Source of the DNA: Rattus norvegicus
Taxonomy: Eukaryota > Chordata > Mammalia > Rodentia > Muridae
DNA length: 64,000 nt
NCBI RefSeq assembly: GCF_036323735.1
Contig: NC_086026.1
Coordinates: 68,366,039 to 68,430,038 of the forward strand
Direction of reading: 5' to 3'
Under the pieces are notes generated by a model, which was given only the letters and a program-made list of their open reading frames with translations, was not told the DNA's origin and did not search any database. The number at the start of each line of letters is the position of its first letter. The stretch's first letter is position 1. The position numbers were made by a program, and so were the translations under genes. This document shows positions 44,402 to 56,939 of the stretch, piece after piece.

Positions 44402-44583
44402 TAGAGACAGAGACAGAGACACACAGAGACACACACACGCAGAGACACACAGACACACACACAGAAAGAGAGACAGAGACAGAGACACACACGGACAGAC
44501 ACACACAGACACACACACCGACACACACACACACGCAGAGACATACACAGACACACACAGACACACACACACACACACACACA
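44353..44583. repeat. (AC)n(AG)n compound microsatellite
   Basis: AC tract, AG tract, then mixed ACAG/ACACAG steps. The frames through it (up to 153 codons of Cys/Val/Ser on the minus strand) are artefacts. Confidence 0.97.
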
Positions 44584-45300
44584 GTAGGACCAAGAAAGAG
44601 CATCTTATTATGTGTCCATGAGGTAAAGAAGCCAAGATATTTTCAAATAGTGTCAATATCTACTACTTTTATTATTTCCATTGATTCCTGATCCCAGCAA
44701 GATCACTAATCCTAAGAATAATCAGAGTTGACCCAAAAGTTGGTTTGTGACAAAAAATGAGGCCTGTTTTCTCCTGATTTCCTCACTGAAAAAAAAAAGT
44801 CCTCAAATAGTAGCCAGAATCTGATAGGCCCTGGAGTTTCTGCAGACATGAGTATGAGCCTGTCGAGATTCAGGCCCTAGACTTGACAAGATCTGTTCCG
44901 GGTCAGCTCAGAGGTTGCACATTTTCTTGGTTCCTATCCAGGTGAGCTGTGGGGATATTTCGCATGGTCTGTTGATACCCAGACATGAAAGTGAAGTTGG
45001 CAGAGACACGGGACTCATGCCAGCTACATCTGACTCTCAGCAGGAAATAAATTCACGAACATAAGGAGAGCAACAGCACTAGGCTCTCATGTGTGCCTTC
45101 CCTTCTGTCCCCACCACCCACCTCAAACCATACAGGTCAGAGTCAAGGCATCACAGAGGACAGAATCCCCACCCCAGCTTTGAACTCCTCATCTGTGTGC
45201 TCAGCAGATGCAACAACCCGAGCCGGCTGGGAAGAGGCTATGTTTCAACAAAAAGATCCTCTCGCACTTGTGTGTGAGGGATAGGGGGAATGAGGAGAAC
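44584..45300. other. Unique sequence
   Basis: Two overlapping 62-63 codon frames at 45089-45284 have no known domain. Confidence 0.45.
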
Positions 45301-45304
45301 ATAG

Positions 45305-45950
45305 CCATGTGCCATGTGCACTCCGTGTATATGGAGGTCAGAGGACAACCTCAGGTACCATTCATCTCTCTTTACCTTGTTTGAGACAGGGTCTCTCATT
45401 CACTCCTGTGTACACCAAGGTATCCGCCCACACACCTCTGAGGATTCTCCTGTCTTGTGGTTTGAATGAGAACGGCCCCATAGGTTCATATGTTTGACTT
45501 TTTGGCCCCCAGATAGTTGAACTGTTTGGGAATGACTAGGCAGTGTGGCTTCATTAAGGAAGTGTGCCTCTGGGGACAGGCTTTGAGACTTCAAGACTTG
45601 CGCCAGTCCCATTGTGCTGTCCTACCTTCAGTTTGTGGTGTGAGCGATCAGCTGCTCCTGCTCCCTTGTCCTCACTGTGCCATTGTGGACTGGCTCTAAC
45701 CCGCTAGAATTGTAGCCCAACTAAGTATGTTCTCTTGTGAGTTGCCTTGGCCATAGTGTTTTACCACAGCAATAGAAAAGTTACTAAAACATGTCTCCAT
45801 CTCGCATCTCACCTTACAAGTACTGAAAAACGAAACAGTACCATCATCCAGAGTTCTGTGGGTCCTGGGGGTCTGAACTCAGGTCCTCATGATTGCGTAG
45901 AAAGTGCTTTATCCTCTGAACCATCCCCCGAATTGCCTCTTGGCCCTGAA
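45305..45950 (-). mobile_element. B4/RSINE1-type SINE split by an LTR
   Basis: The left part at 45305-45455 has 'tatggaggtcagaggacaac' and 'tgagacagggtctctcattc'. The right part at 45792-45950 has 'ctgggggtctgaactcaggt' and 'gtgctttatcctctgaacca'. It is antisense and interrupted by the solo LTR. Confidence 0.72.
45451..45796 (+). mobile_element. Solo ORR1/MT-type MaLR LTR with 5-bp duplication
   Basis: The LTR proper is 45456-45791 (336 bp), beginning TGTGGTTTGAATGAG and ending ACTAAAACA, i.e. TG...CA. It is flanked by TGTCT at 45451-45455 and 45792-45796. A 5-bp duplication fits ERVL-MaLR integration. The lack of an internal region suggests LTR-LTR recombination. Confidence 0.85.
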
Positions 45951-47985
45951 ATTTTTTATACCCTATTTAAAAGGAATCCCCTTTCTCATATGACAGGTTT
46001 TGTTAAGTGTAGTGGACTGTGCGCCCAGTCACTATGGTAACAGGAGAGTAACCGACAGTGAATGCATTCCCTCTTTAGATTAGAATAGGAAAAAAAACAG
46101 ACTATGAAGTTTGTTCCAAGAGGGCAGTATGCTGGGCAGTAACTAGAGCATAGCCTGCAAACCTCCCCCCAAACTTGGTGAGGAGCCCAGGACATTCTCT
46201 GGCACAGAGAGGGAAATGTGGCTACAGGTAAATGACTCAAGAATCACTGTTCAGTGCCTCTTTCCAGAATTTTTACAGGCAGAAGACACAAGCTCACAGG
46301 ACTAGGCTCCAAGCACCGAACTTCAACACAGCCATCAAAGGTCAGAAGGGTAGAGCCTACCTCCACACTTGGCATCTCCTCCATAGCTGACTGAGTGGGA
46401 CAAAAACATCGAGAAGCTTCTCTCCTGTCACTACTGCATCTCCTCATACCACCCAAGAGGCAGCCATGAGCCCAGCTGGAGCTGGGTGGCAGATGCAGTC
46501 AGGAGCCAGCAGGCTTTCAAGCCTGTGGCTGCAATCCAGGCCAGATTATTGAGATGCTCTCCTTGGAGATCCTGTTGCTGCAACCAGCTGGCCTGGCGCT
46601 TGCTAGGGACCCTGGGTCCTCAATATTTTCTGCTTGGATGGGTTTTCCACATTCCCAAGAAGTCTGAAGTATGCTACTGACAGCTCATGTAGGGAGATTC
46701 ACCTCTGGGCTCCTTCACTGGGCTCAGCAAGCTGGCTCTGTTGGTACGGTGTAATAAGGAGCCACTCAGCTTGTGTCCTATTAATCTCCACAGTGAAAGA
46801 GAAACCGGAGCTGTGGGACTGTCTACTCAGAGCACATGTGAGCAGCATGGATTGGGACTGGAGCCATCCTGGTCAGTGTGCAAGGCTGGGGGCATGAAGA
46901 GGGCAGCTGGGCCCTGGTCTTACCTCCATCCTTAGCTGGCAATGGCTTCTCTGTGGAAGATTATGCCTTCTTCATCCTCAGGGCTGAGATGAGGGCCCTT
47001 CACAATAAGAATGGAGCTTGTTAACTAGCAGGAAGGCTCTGGACGTGTGCCGTTTCAGCGCAAACACCATATGTAGCAAGACAGTCTTTGTCTGAATGAA
47101 GAAACTTTTCTGAATTACTCAAACTAATCTTTGTCTTTCTGCTGGTAAATATGGACTCTACCGACACTTAAGGAAAGCCAATATACTGGCCAGTGAATGA
47201 ATGGCTTTTAAAAGGTATTTGGGGGGGAAAAGAAGATGGACAACTAAGGAGAATGGGAAGTTTCTTTTACATCGAGGTGTGAAAGACATTGGCCACAACT
47301 CATTTTTATATTCTGGCCATGTGGCCCGAGATCTCCAAAGAATGGGTGGCCTAGGGAAAGAAATTACTTCTTCTAGAAGCTCCGAAATGAAGATGAATAG
47401 ACTGTCAGTATCAATGAAGTAGTAGAAATGGTTCGCCCAGGCAATGGCGCTCAATGGTTGCTGCCATCAAGAAAAGAAATGAGGATGGACTTTACATTCT
47501 CTCATATATTCCCCTGCCTGCCTCCAAGTCCCTTAATTCACCAAAGTAAAGAACACACAGGGGACAGAGGACCAGGACCGTGTTAAACACGACCACAGCA
47601 ATGCAGTCAGTGAAATCCTTAGTTCAAATAATACAATGGATTCATTCAATTAATAAAAACCCCACATGGAGAATATACAAAGCCACACGCACAGTACATA
47701 GCCCCTACCCAGATTCTGACTTGTGCAAATATAAACCGAGGCGTTAAGGAGATTTTAACACTGATGAGCTATGTGGAAATGTTACGAGTTATCTTTTGGT
47801 ATCATAATGGAGTCATTGCATCCAAGAGGGAATCCTCTTTTGGAGGCAGGGAGTAAATTAATCACAGATTAAGTGGTAGTTGAGGTTTGTTTGACGTTAT
47901 CCCGATCCTGAGCCTTGAGGCATGATGGTAAGTGGGATGGATATATAACGGAAACAGGACCAGCTGATCACTGTTCGGACATGTT
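45951..47985. other. Unique-sequence block of about 2 kb
   Basis: No repeat or gene was recognised. Open frames are up to 98 codons without domains. Confidence 0.45.
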
Positions 47986-48019
47986 GGATGCTGGGTAGGT
48001 GATGGAACATGGCAGCCAT

Positions 48020-48359
48020 GGCGATTTAGGTGGGTATGGCTACCACAGGCTCAGATGTTTGCGCGCTTGGTCCCTAGGTGGTGGTACTATTTGAAGGCTC
48101 GCTGGAGGAGGTGTGCTGCTGGGGCAGGCTTTGCGAGTGAAAAGCCTATTGCCTATTTTTGGTTTACTCTCTTTTCTGCTTTCAATTCAAGATGGGAGCT
48201 CTTAGCTTCCTGCTCCTGCCACTGCCACCACTTGTTGCTGTGCTCCCTGACACTTTGGGGAGCTCTTACCCCTAGAACTGTAAGCCAAAATAAGTTCTTC
48301 CTCTCCAAGTTGCCTTGGTCATGGTGTTTCATCACAGCAGCAGAGAGGTAACTAATACA
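48020..48359 (+). mobile_element. ORR1-type MaLR LTR
   Basis: 'cacaggctcagatgtttgcg', 'ctagaactgtaagccaaaat' and 'ggtgtttcatcacagcagca' end with 'gaggtaactaataca'. The 5' end is ambiguous (about 47990-48040). Confidence 0.75.
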
Positions 48360-48384
48360 GCATCATTTTCCTCTTCTCTCTTTG

Positions 48385-48715
48385 TGTATGCATTGCATGC
48401 ATGTGGATGTTAGTGTGGGAGGAATGAGTACACGTGTGCATGAGGACATCAGTAGATAACCTAGGGAACTGTTATTCACAGAGCTCTATATCCTTTCCCC
48501 CTCTTTTTTGAAGCACAGTATTCCTGCTGACCTGGAACTTGTCCAGTCAACTAGTCTAGCTGACCTCCCATACCTGGGATTATAAATGTGCACCACCATG
48601 CTAAGCTTTTTTAAAAAACAAAACAACAAAAAACAACCTGGGTTTGGGAGAGCACACTCAGGCCCCCAGTCTTGCAAGGTGAGTGCTTTGTGCTTTACTG
48701 ACTGAGGCACCTTTT
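48385..48715 (-). mobile_element. B4/RSINE1-type SINE
   Basis: 'ctgggattataaatgtgcac' and 'caccatgctaagctttttta' (B1-like) are followed by an ID-like end 'gtgctttactgactgaggca'. Confidence 0.62.
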
Positions 48716-48739
48716 AAATGTTACTCTTTAGAAATAGAG

Positions 48740-49322
48740 GAGAATCTCAAGTCGACCGGTCTGGTTATTGGTTGGCCATTCCCTTGGTCTCGGCTCCATG
48801 CCCTGTGCCTGCATTTCTTGTAGACAGGATAAATTTTGGGTGGCAGGTTTTGTGGGTGTCTCTGTCGCTCCACTGGGGTTCCTGCCTCGCTATAGGAGGT
48901 GCCTCTTCAGGTTCTATATCCCCAGTGTTGTGAGTCACAGCTAAGGTCACCCCCATTGATTCTTGGATGCCTCCAGGGCTCTGTCTCATCCTGAAGATGC
49001 ACTCTCCTCCCTCACCCCTGTCAGTTGCAGATTTCCATTCATTTTCACGGCCATCTAACCTTCTCTCCTGCCATTCCCCACAACAGGGGCTCTCCCCAAA
49101 GCTGTTGCCTGTACATGGGATATGTTCTTCTAGTTGGGCTGCCTTGTGTGGCCTCCATGGAAGAGGAAGCTCCCAGCCTCTCAGAGACTTGAAATGCCAT
49201 CTGCTCAGAGGAGAAGGGGATGAGGGATGGGGAAGGATTATGGGAGGGGGTAACTGGGAGGGGGCAGTGAAGGAAATGTAAAGTGAATAATTTTTATAAA
49301 TTAAATTAAAAGAGAAAGAGAG
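48740..49322 (+). mobile_element. Lx-type L1 3' region
   Basis: 'agacaggataaattttgggt', 'agctaaggtcacccccattg' and 'gatttccattcattttcacg' are followed by a purine-rich block and an A/T-rich tail with 'gtaaagtgaataatttttat'. It is the plus-strand 3' UTR of an older murine L1. Confidence 0.6.
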
Positions 49323-49324
49323 AA

Positions 49325-51945
49325 AATAGAGGAGGAGATGAAGGAATCTGAAGAAAGAAAAGAGATGGAGGGGACTGGGGTAGAATCGGTTGGTAATGCA
49401 GCCAAACAGGAGACTGGCAGCTGGTTGGGTGTAAGGCTGTGAGTTGAGAAGAGGATGATGAAGCCAGACTCTGGAATCTGTGGCTTTCTGTGCTGGCTAG
49501 GTGCATAAGGACACACAGGATTGGAAGTTTCTTCCACCTTCTCTGGGGAGATCTCACCCCAATAGCGTGATGGCTGTGAGTCTGTGTGAACAGTAGGAGC
49601 CTGGTCTTACAATCCAATATGAGAGATCACTACCTTTCCCTACAAGCTACCCGACAGCTTCTCTCCTCCAAGCTGGGAGCATCTGATTCTTCTTTGGTCA
49701 GTGACAGAAATTCCCCATCACTGGGGTTGGTTAAAATTCCAAACAAGATTCTCAATAGGACCAAGGGCATCTCATGGGCCACAATAAAGTGTTTGAGATT
49801 CAGGGAATTGAGAGATGGAAAAATCAAAGTTTGAGAGTGAGCCAGCAGCTAGATTGGCCCCTGGGATAAGCTTAAGTAAAGTCAGTGCAGGAGAGACTGC
49901 ATCTGGCTCACTTTCTCCCAAAGCCCACAACTGGAACTGTGGCACTTCAGACAGAGTTCAGCAGAAAAGCTGCCCCATCCATCTTCCAAGGTGCTCCATC
50001 ACTGATTTGCAGAGTCTGCCATGGACCTATTTGCATGTTGATTTGTGTATTTTTCTCTCCACAGCAAGCTAACCTCTTGAGATTATACTGTTTTATTTAC
50101 AAAGGCGCTGGGGTCATGCATGTGAATGGTGGAGTCAGGAGAAGGCCATCCTGTGATATGCTGAGCCAAATAGATGAGCCCTGTCAGAAACAAGAGTAGG
50201 GAGGGGGTTCCAAAAGGCAAACTCTTACCTGGCAGATGCCTAAGTTGTCTGTCTGGACACCAAAAGGGCAGGGTTGCAGGAGAGGAAGAACCAAAAGAAG
50301 ACAATGGGCAAGGAACAGCCTGGGAGGGAAGGTAAGGACCTGGGAGGGGAAGTGGGGGGGGTGTTTCTACAATGGGATCTGAGAGGGGAAGCAGGGAGTT
50401 CTACATGGGACCTGGGAGGGAAGGCAGAGAGTTCTACATATAGAATCTTGGGCCTACCAGCCGGACATGGGTTCTCCCTGCTGCCATCCTGAAATGATGT
50501 GAAATCCCCCTCTGCAGGTAACTGGTACATCTGTTTCTAAGGCTTGCCCAATGCAAGCTTCGCTGGTCCTAAAGCTTGCTGCCCAGAACAAGTAAGGCTG
50601 CTTAAAAGACAAAGGAGGGAAGAAAGCAAAGGAGAACACACGAGAAAAGGCCTGGAAGGAACTGAGTTGATGGAGGAAATCTGTCCCTTGGCAAAAGCCC
50701 CAGGCTGCATGAAGCCCTTCCAGCACTTTTTATAGATGACTTTTTATCTTACTTTAAAAGCTGGAAAACTCCCTTCATCCTGATTAGCATTCCCATCCCT
50801 GCATTTCTCCTCTCTTCTCCCAGGGCTCATGAACACGTTTATTTCCAAGGGAATTATTCACTTAAGCTGCAGATGACATCCTCCCAGAAATCGTCAGGCA
50901 TTCTCACTAGCATGCATCGAGTGTAGGCGGGAAGTGCTGCTTCTTGCTGGGTGATTGGCCCAAGTACAGAAGCTGAGGGTGCCCAGGAACTTGGCTCTCA
51001 ACTTCCTTTGCAGGGCGGAGGCTCACACGAAGCCTTCGATGTTTAGAAAGTGTTCACATTTTTGTTTGCGTGGGATGGACTTGAGGATTTTCGGATAACA
51101 GACTGGTAGGAGAGAGTCCATGGCAAGGCTGGGCAGCTTTCTGGGCAGGCTGTGTGTGTTCTCTTTGTGGCTTCAACTTCTAACTGAGGTCTGAAGTTGG
51201 ACCTAGAGTCTGCCCACTTCTTAAAGGGACAGTCCGCATGCAGTCCTAGTAGGACTATATAAATGGCTACAATGATTGTCCTGGCTACAAGCGCAATCCT
51301 AAGGCTTCTAGGCCAAATACCTCCTCCTACCAAAGGCTGCATTCTTGAACCTGCTGCCTCAGAGGTTTAAAGGAAAAGGAGCCAACCCAGTTAGGTCCGG
51401 GAAAAGTTCAAACTAATATGTCTTGGCAAACATAATGAAAAACACAGACAGTTGCTTTAAGAGAGGGACCCAGAACGAGGTCAAGTTCTGCTGAGAGAGG
51501 CAGAGCAGCAATTAGATGGGAGCTTATGTTGCAGCCTGGCGGCAAAGGGGTCAGGGAGAGGGTAGGACAGTCTGCCTCCGATTTCAGGAAGAGAGCACCC
51601 TGCAGCCATGCTGGGCTCAGTGAGGGGGGAAAGAGGCTAAGACTGGGAATGCAGAGGCAATAAGCTAGGCTGGATTTACGAGACCACATTAAAGAATCAG
51701 TGCAGTCTGTTCTGTTTGGCTGGAGAGAAAACTGGGGGTTTTCTGCTAGTGGCTGGCCCAGCCACATGTAAAAGGTGTAGTCACTGGGAAGCGGGAAGCC
51801 ATTTACACTGATTTCAGAATTTGGAATCAAGAGTTCTCACTGAAATGCTCAAAATAAAAATTTAATCTGAAAAAAAAAAAGTAAGTTGCAAGACTTATTC
51901 CATGAGCCCTTGGAATGAGCACTCTCCCCAGGGAAGGGTCGGGGA
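49325..51945. other. Unique-sequence block of about 2.6 kb
   Basis: No gene was recognised; the longest frame is a 140-codon minus frame at 51408-51830 without domain. A purine-rich imperfect tandem repeat lies at 50325-50440 (about three copies, 34-38 bp, 'gggacctgggagggaaggca' type). Confidence 0.45.
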
Positions 51946-51951
51946 AAGTGT

Positions 51952-52290
51952 GTCATAAGACCTTGTATGGTGGCAGAGATGGCCAAGTGTTTGCCTCAAA
52001 GGTGTGACAGCCTGAGTGTGGGTCCTCAGAACCAAAGAGTCAGGTGTGGGGGCACACACTTGTAATCCCAATGTTGGCAAGGTAGAGGGTGGAGTCAGGG
52101 AGATTCCCTAACGCTTACTGGCCAGCTAGCCAGCCTGTGGTGAAGTCCCAGGCCAATGAACACCTTATCTCAAACAAAAGGTGCCTGATAAATAAATCAA
52201 CCTGAGGTGGATCTCTGAGCCACACATAAATATGTACACGGGCATGTGAGCAACTACAGATGGCACGGGCACTCCTCCATGCATATGTGC
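51952..52290 (+). mobile_element. RSINE1/B4A-type SINE
   Basis: 'gtggcagagatggccaagtg', 'gggcacacacttgtaatccc' and 'gtcccaggccaatgaacacc' follow the composite SINE, then lead into the AC repeat. Confidence 0.74.
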
Positions 52291-52292
52291 AT

Positions 52293-52615
52293 GCACACAC
52301 ACACACTCACACACATATACACACACTCAAACACACACAAACACACACACTCACACACATACACACACTCACACACATACACACATACTCACACACACAC
52401 TCAAACACACACGCTCACACACATACACACTCAAACACACACAAACACACACACTCACACACATACACACATTCACACACATACACATACTCAAACACAC
52501 ACTCACACACATACACACTCAAACACACACGCTCACACACTCACACACTCAAACACACTCACACACACTCAAACACACATACACACATTCACCCACACAT
52601 ACTTACACACACATG

Positions 52616-52698
<83 letters not shown>

Positions 52699-52711
52699 AG
52701 AGAGAGAGAGA
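52293..52711. repeat. (AC)n(AG)n compound microsatellite, 420 bp
   Basis: ACACAT/ACACTC/AAACAC mix at 52293-52616, then AG-rich tract at 52617-52711. It is the expanded tail of the SINE. Long His/Thr frames are spurious. Confidence 0.97.
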
Positions 52712-52739
52712 AGCACACACAGATGTATTTTCAAAAAGA

Positions 52740-53950
52740 CATTTATAATCACAAGGGAAAGATTATCACTGAGCCCATAAATGATATTATCAGGATCTGT
52801 TGAGATGCAATAACAACTTTTAGACTTAGGACCAGTCAACCTTATCCTTAAAAATCTGAGGATTCAGATGTGAGATTTTCACTAAGCATTCTGCACAATG
52901 GTCACAGTCTGGTGCACCTTCCTGAGCTGAGACAATTGTTCAGCTAGGGGATAGTGGAACTCCCTGGCACTGCTTTGCTTTAATTCTGACATTTAAAACA
53001 TGCCGCCATTTACAGTGACTTATTTTGAGCGTGGCTTATTAAAAAGAAAGAATGCTGCACACATATCCCGTCTTTCATGAGGAGCTATGTATCCCAGATG
53101 ACAAGAGAAAGCCCTTTGTCACACAAGCATATAAGCCAATAAATAAAGAAGGGGGGTGTGATTGGAAAATTAGCATTTTGCAACCCCCTTGGAATAATTG
53201 AATCAGGTGAAGATCATCAGTAGATGCTAACATGTTGATGTCAAGCTATGAAATTACCAGGTACCAATTTTCACCTCCCAGCTTATTTGCTAATGATAAA
53301 AGGGTAGAGGACTCACTCACTTTGGAACGAGGGGATCAAGCCACCTCACATTAAGCTGACAATCTTAGCATCACTGATTTAGACCAACCTGACATGAAAT
53401 TCTCCGAGTAATCCAGTGTTCCAGCTACAGCATCATCTACCATATCTTCTATGTGAAAATATTTAACCTGAATAACATCACAACTTAGAACTGGCTTTCC
53501 TCTCATGGGAAAGACAGGGGAGACAGAAGAATGCTAGGTGTCACCTAACTAGCTAACCTACTCTTCAGCATCTTTAATAAGCCAGTGTTACATCCAACAG
53601 CAAGCTGCTGCTTCTACATGGGACTTAAAACAGCCCATCCTCCACTCTGATTCTGACCCCACTGGGAAGAGAGAATCTGTAATAGGATGTTTGAGGAATA
53701 ATTGAAGAACTCTGAGTAAGTAGTTATGTATGATACTGGGGGATTATTAATTTTGTTTGGTATGCTAATCGTATTGTAGTTCTGAAGCAATTGAGTTATT
53801 TTTAGATACGCACTGAAATGTATAAGAAAAAAGAATCATGATTTCTGTAACGTATTATAAAGCACTTGAATAAGAGCAAAAAGGAAATCAGTGACATCAA
53901 ACTAAAGCCCAGAAGTCACTGACCACAGGAAACAGTGGCAAAGTGTAGAT
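52740..53950. other. Unique-sequence block of about 1.2 kb
   Basis: AT-rich, without recognised repeats or long frames. A candidate for conserved non-coding DNA only by its composition. Confidence 0.42.
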
Positions 53951-54129
53951 TTTCCGTGTGTGCGTACTTATTGAACCCATTCCTCAGGTTGTGTCTGCTC
54001 CATGCTGGGCACATGGTAGTGAAATAATGAACACAAGTCTTGCCCTCCTGAAGTGTCTGAGTCAGTTTAGACAGTTTGAAGGAACAGACTGGGAAAATCC
54101 ATTCTATAGTAACAACTCTTTATCGAAGA

Positions 54130-54640
54130 TTTCATACACATACATAATGCGTTTTAATCAAATTTACCCATCTATCTCTTTCCCTCCATTCCTCCTCTAT
54201 CTCTGCCACTCCCTCTTCATTTCTCTTTATTATTACCATTATTATCATCATCACCATTATTATTATTATCATTAATCCACTGAGTCTATTTAATGCTGCC
54301 TCTGTATTCTTGGACATAGGACTACCTGCTGGGCCACAGGTGACCTCTCGGCGCTACCTCCTGTGAAGAAAGCACTCCCCCCTCACACACACATACCCAG
54401 AAGTTATCAATTATCAACAGCTTCTCAGCTAGAGGCAGGACTTCCTGAGCGTCTCCCCCTTCGATGCTGGGACTTGGGTTGGCCTGATCTCATACAGGTC
54501 TTATTCTTGCAGTTGAGGCTGCTGTGAGGTTATGTGTCCAAGGGACTTGTCATGTTCAGCAAAATAATGTTTTGCCACAGAGATCCACTACCTCTGCCCC
54601 TTGAGATCTTTCTGGCCATTAGCTCTGTTCACTCTTAGCA
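54130..54640 (+). mobile_element. Rodent interspersed repeat (Lx-like, unassigned)
   Basis: 'catctatctctttccctcca', a TTA/TCA microsatellite (54225-54275), 'ccactgagtctatttaatgc', and 'gaagttatcaattatcaaca' form an order seen in a common murine repeat, but I cannot name the family with confidence. Confidence 0.4.
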
Positions 54641-54939
54641 TTTATAATTGGTCCTTTAGGATTGTGTTGTTCTTATCAATAGAACCAAACACAGCTGAAA
54701 TTATGTTTTAAAAACTGACCGCACTGAGCACACATCAACTTCCTTCTTATCACTATTCCCGAAGTATTACACCAGAACGGTGGATTACATAACAGTGTGT
54801 TAGGTATTATGGGCTCAAGAGACAATGCGTGAACATGGGAGGGTGAGGATAGGTCGTATTTAAACATTACAATTTAAATAAGGGAGTTCGGTATCCATGC
54901 AGGAATGGAACCAATCTACCAAGGATAGAGAGGGAGCAT

Positions 54940-55354
54940 CCAAACATGGCAGACGAATGGCTCAGCCAGCAAAAGGTCCGCCAAACAAGCGTGAGTTTGG
55001 ATTCCCAGCACCAGCATAAAAGCTTGTCATGGAGGTAGGCATCTGTAACTCCAGCAGTGGGGAGGGATGGAGGATGGAGACGGGTGGGTCCCTAGAGCGT
55101 GGGCTGGGAAGCCTCACCAATAAGCTCTGAGAGACCCTGACTCAAAAGTTAACATGGAGCTGGGCATTGTGGCACAGACTGTTAATCCCAGAACCTGGGA
55201 GGCAGAGGCACGTAGATCGCTGTGAGTTCCAAGACAGCCTGGTCTATATAGTATATTCCCAGACAGCCAGGGCTACATAGGGAGACCTTGTCTTGAAAAA
55301 CAAACAATCCAAATGGAGAGCAATCAAGGGAGATCCTCAAGGCAGTTCCCATCT

Positions 55355-55357
<3 letters not shown>
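54940..55357 (+). mobile_element. B4A-type SINE interrupted by a B1
   Basis: 'ggctcagccagcaaaaggtc', 'ctgtaactccagcagtgggg' and 'gagagaccctgactcaaaa' are B4A. A B1 (55157-55305) follows, then a short remainder before the CA repeat at 55358-55399. Confidence 0.68.
55157..55305 (+). mobile_element. B1 SINE, near full length
   Basis: 'gagctgggcattgtggcaca', 'ggaggcagaggcacgtagat' and 'cagccagggctacatagggag' span the whole B1 body, ending in an A-rich tail. Confidence 0.88.

Positions 55358-55399
<42 letters not shown>
55358..55399. repeat. (CA)n microsatellite
   Basis: About 21 CA units at the SINE end. Confidence 0.97.
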
Positions 55400-55401
<2 letters not shown>

Positions 55402-55404
55402 TAA

Positions 55405-55560
55405 AAAGTGATCTTATTTAATCTTTCCCGTCATTTTGTAGGATAGGTACTCTCAAGTTTCAACCATTGGATTCCAAGGATAGATGTTTCTGATCTCAAG
55501 CTAGAGATCAAGCTGGTGACTGGCCAATTCGGGTCCTGATGTAGGTTTGTGTGCTGCTCT
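55405..55560 (+). mobile_element. MIR SINE fragment
   Basis: 'tcttatttaatctttcccgt', 'taggataggtactctcaagt' and 'caattcgggtcctgatgtag' follow the 3' half of MIR. Confidence 0.55.
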
Positions 55561-55564
55561 TGGC

Positions 55565-56925
55565 CCGGTCCCTGGCACTTGACTCTTGATGTGGATTGAC
55601 ACTGCTGCTTCTCTCACTTTTCCCCTTTCCTTGTGTAATTGTAAAATTACTGGCATCATCACAGCTGTCGGCTGGAAGAAAGCGCTGTTACATTGATACA
55701 GAGGACATGAAAAGTAAATTAATAAAAATCCCATATCACTCCCATTTAAGAACTCCTTGAAACTGCCGACATTCCTCTTCAGTCTCCGCTACAGGCTGCT
55801 TTCTCGTCTCCAATTAAGCCCGCTTCCTTCTTGACAAACACGTTCATTATTCAATTATTTAATGTTCCAGATGGTCTTCTGCTGTTCGAATTGCTAGTAG
55901 TAAGTACAATAACTTCCCACACTGTATCCAGCCTTCAGCCACACTTTGCACAGTATGCTTCTAAAGACTAGAATCATACCCTGTGTAATACTTGGCTACC
56001 ACCCATCCTCGGGGATCACCTACTGTGTGCCCTGTCTGTGGTACATTTAGGGCACGGATTCCCTGACATTTCACAAACATGATTTAACATCCTGGATCAT
56101 GGGTGCATGGGGGAAGGCCTAAATACTGACCAGATATGTCCTCAGGGCTAACTTTGGGTGTCTGTGTAGAAGTCAGGATTTAGGAACCTGTCATCATGGC
56201 AGAATACACCACCCAGAGAGAGGCGGCCTCATGATGGGATATTGACTAGGTCCTGTGAAAGTGCTTGTCCTGGCAGAGGAGCAGAGGAGGGATCGGCAGC
56301 TCCATCAGCACTTCTAGGTACCCACAATAGTGCCACCTCAAGGGGATCCTAGGAAGACCCTCACCCACAGGTGCCTACTGTTCACTCACAATGGTGTGTC
56401 ATCACTGCCCCATCCCTTCCTCCTGGGCTTCTGTATGAAACCACCTTATCTATGGCTTTTACTTTCTTCCACTTCGTCCTCAGGAGCCAATTGATGGCCT
56501 TGGACTCCCATGTCAGAGAGAGGAACTCAAAGAGGTTGATAATGGACTTGTCCTCAGTACCCAGAGAGTCTGAGGCTGCCCCAGAAGGACACCTCTCAGC
56601 ACCTCTGAGGACCATTAGAGTCTGTCTCCGTCTGGGCTGGAGGACAGCAAGTGTCTATGTACCATTAAAGGAAATGCTCCTTGGGACATGCAGGCTGCAG
56701 CATGTGTGAAATTTCACACCTCAAAGATAGCACTTCTGTGCATAGCCAAGCCTGCTCTCCTGCATGTCTGGGTGTCTGAAAGTGTGAGTTATTCTATCCC
56801 AAGACCTTTATCATACATTATTTAATTTATTTTCCAGACCAGAAAAAAAGTTTTCTCCCTTTTGCTCATTATCTAAGTCAGTAACTGGGAAGACTATTGA
56901 GTCTTTTTCCCCTTAAAGTGTCTTC
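55565..56925. other. Unique sequence
   Basis: A 112-codon plus frame (56371-56709) and a 77-codon minus frame overlap here. Neither shows a known domain or splice context, so no gene is claimed. Confidence 0.45.
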
Positions 56926-56939
56926 TTTTACCTAGTGAC

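Noticed and set aside
52246..52803. Open frames of 162-185 codons
   Set aside because: They translate AC/AG repeats only.
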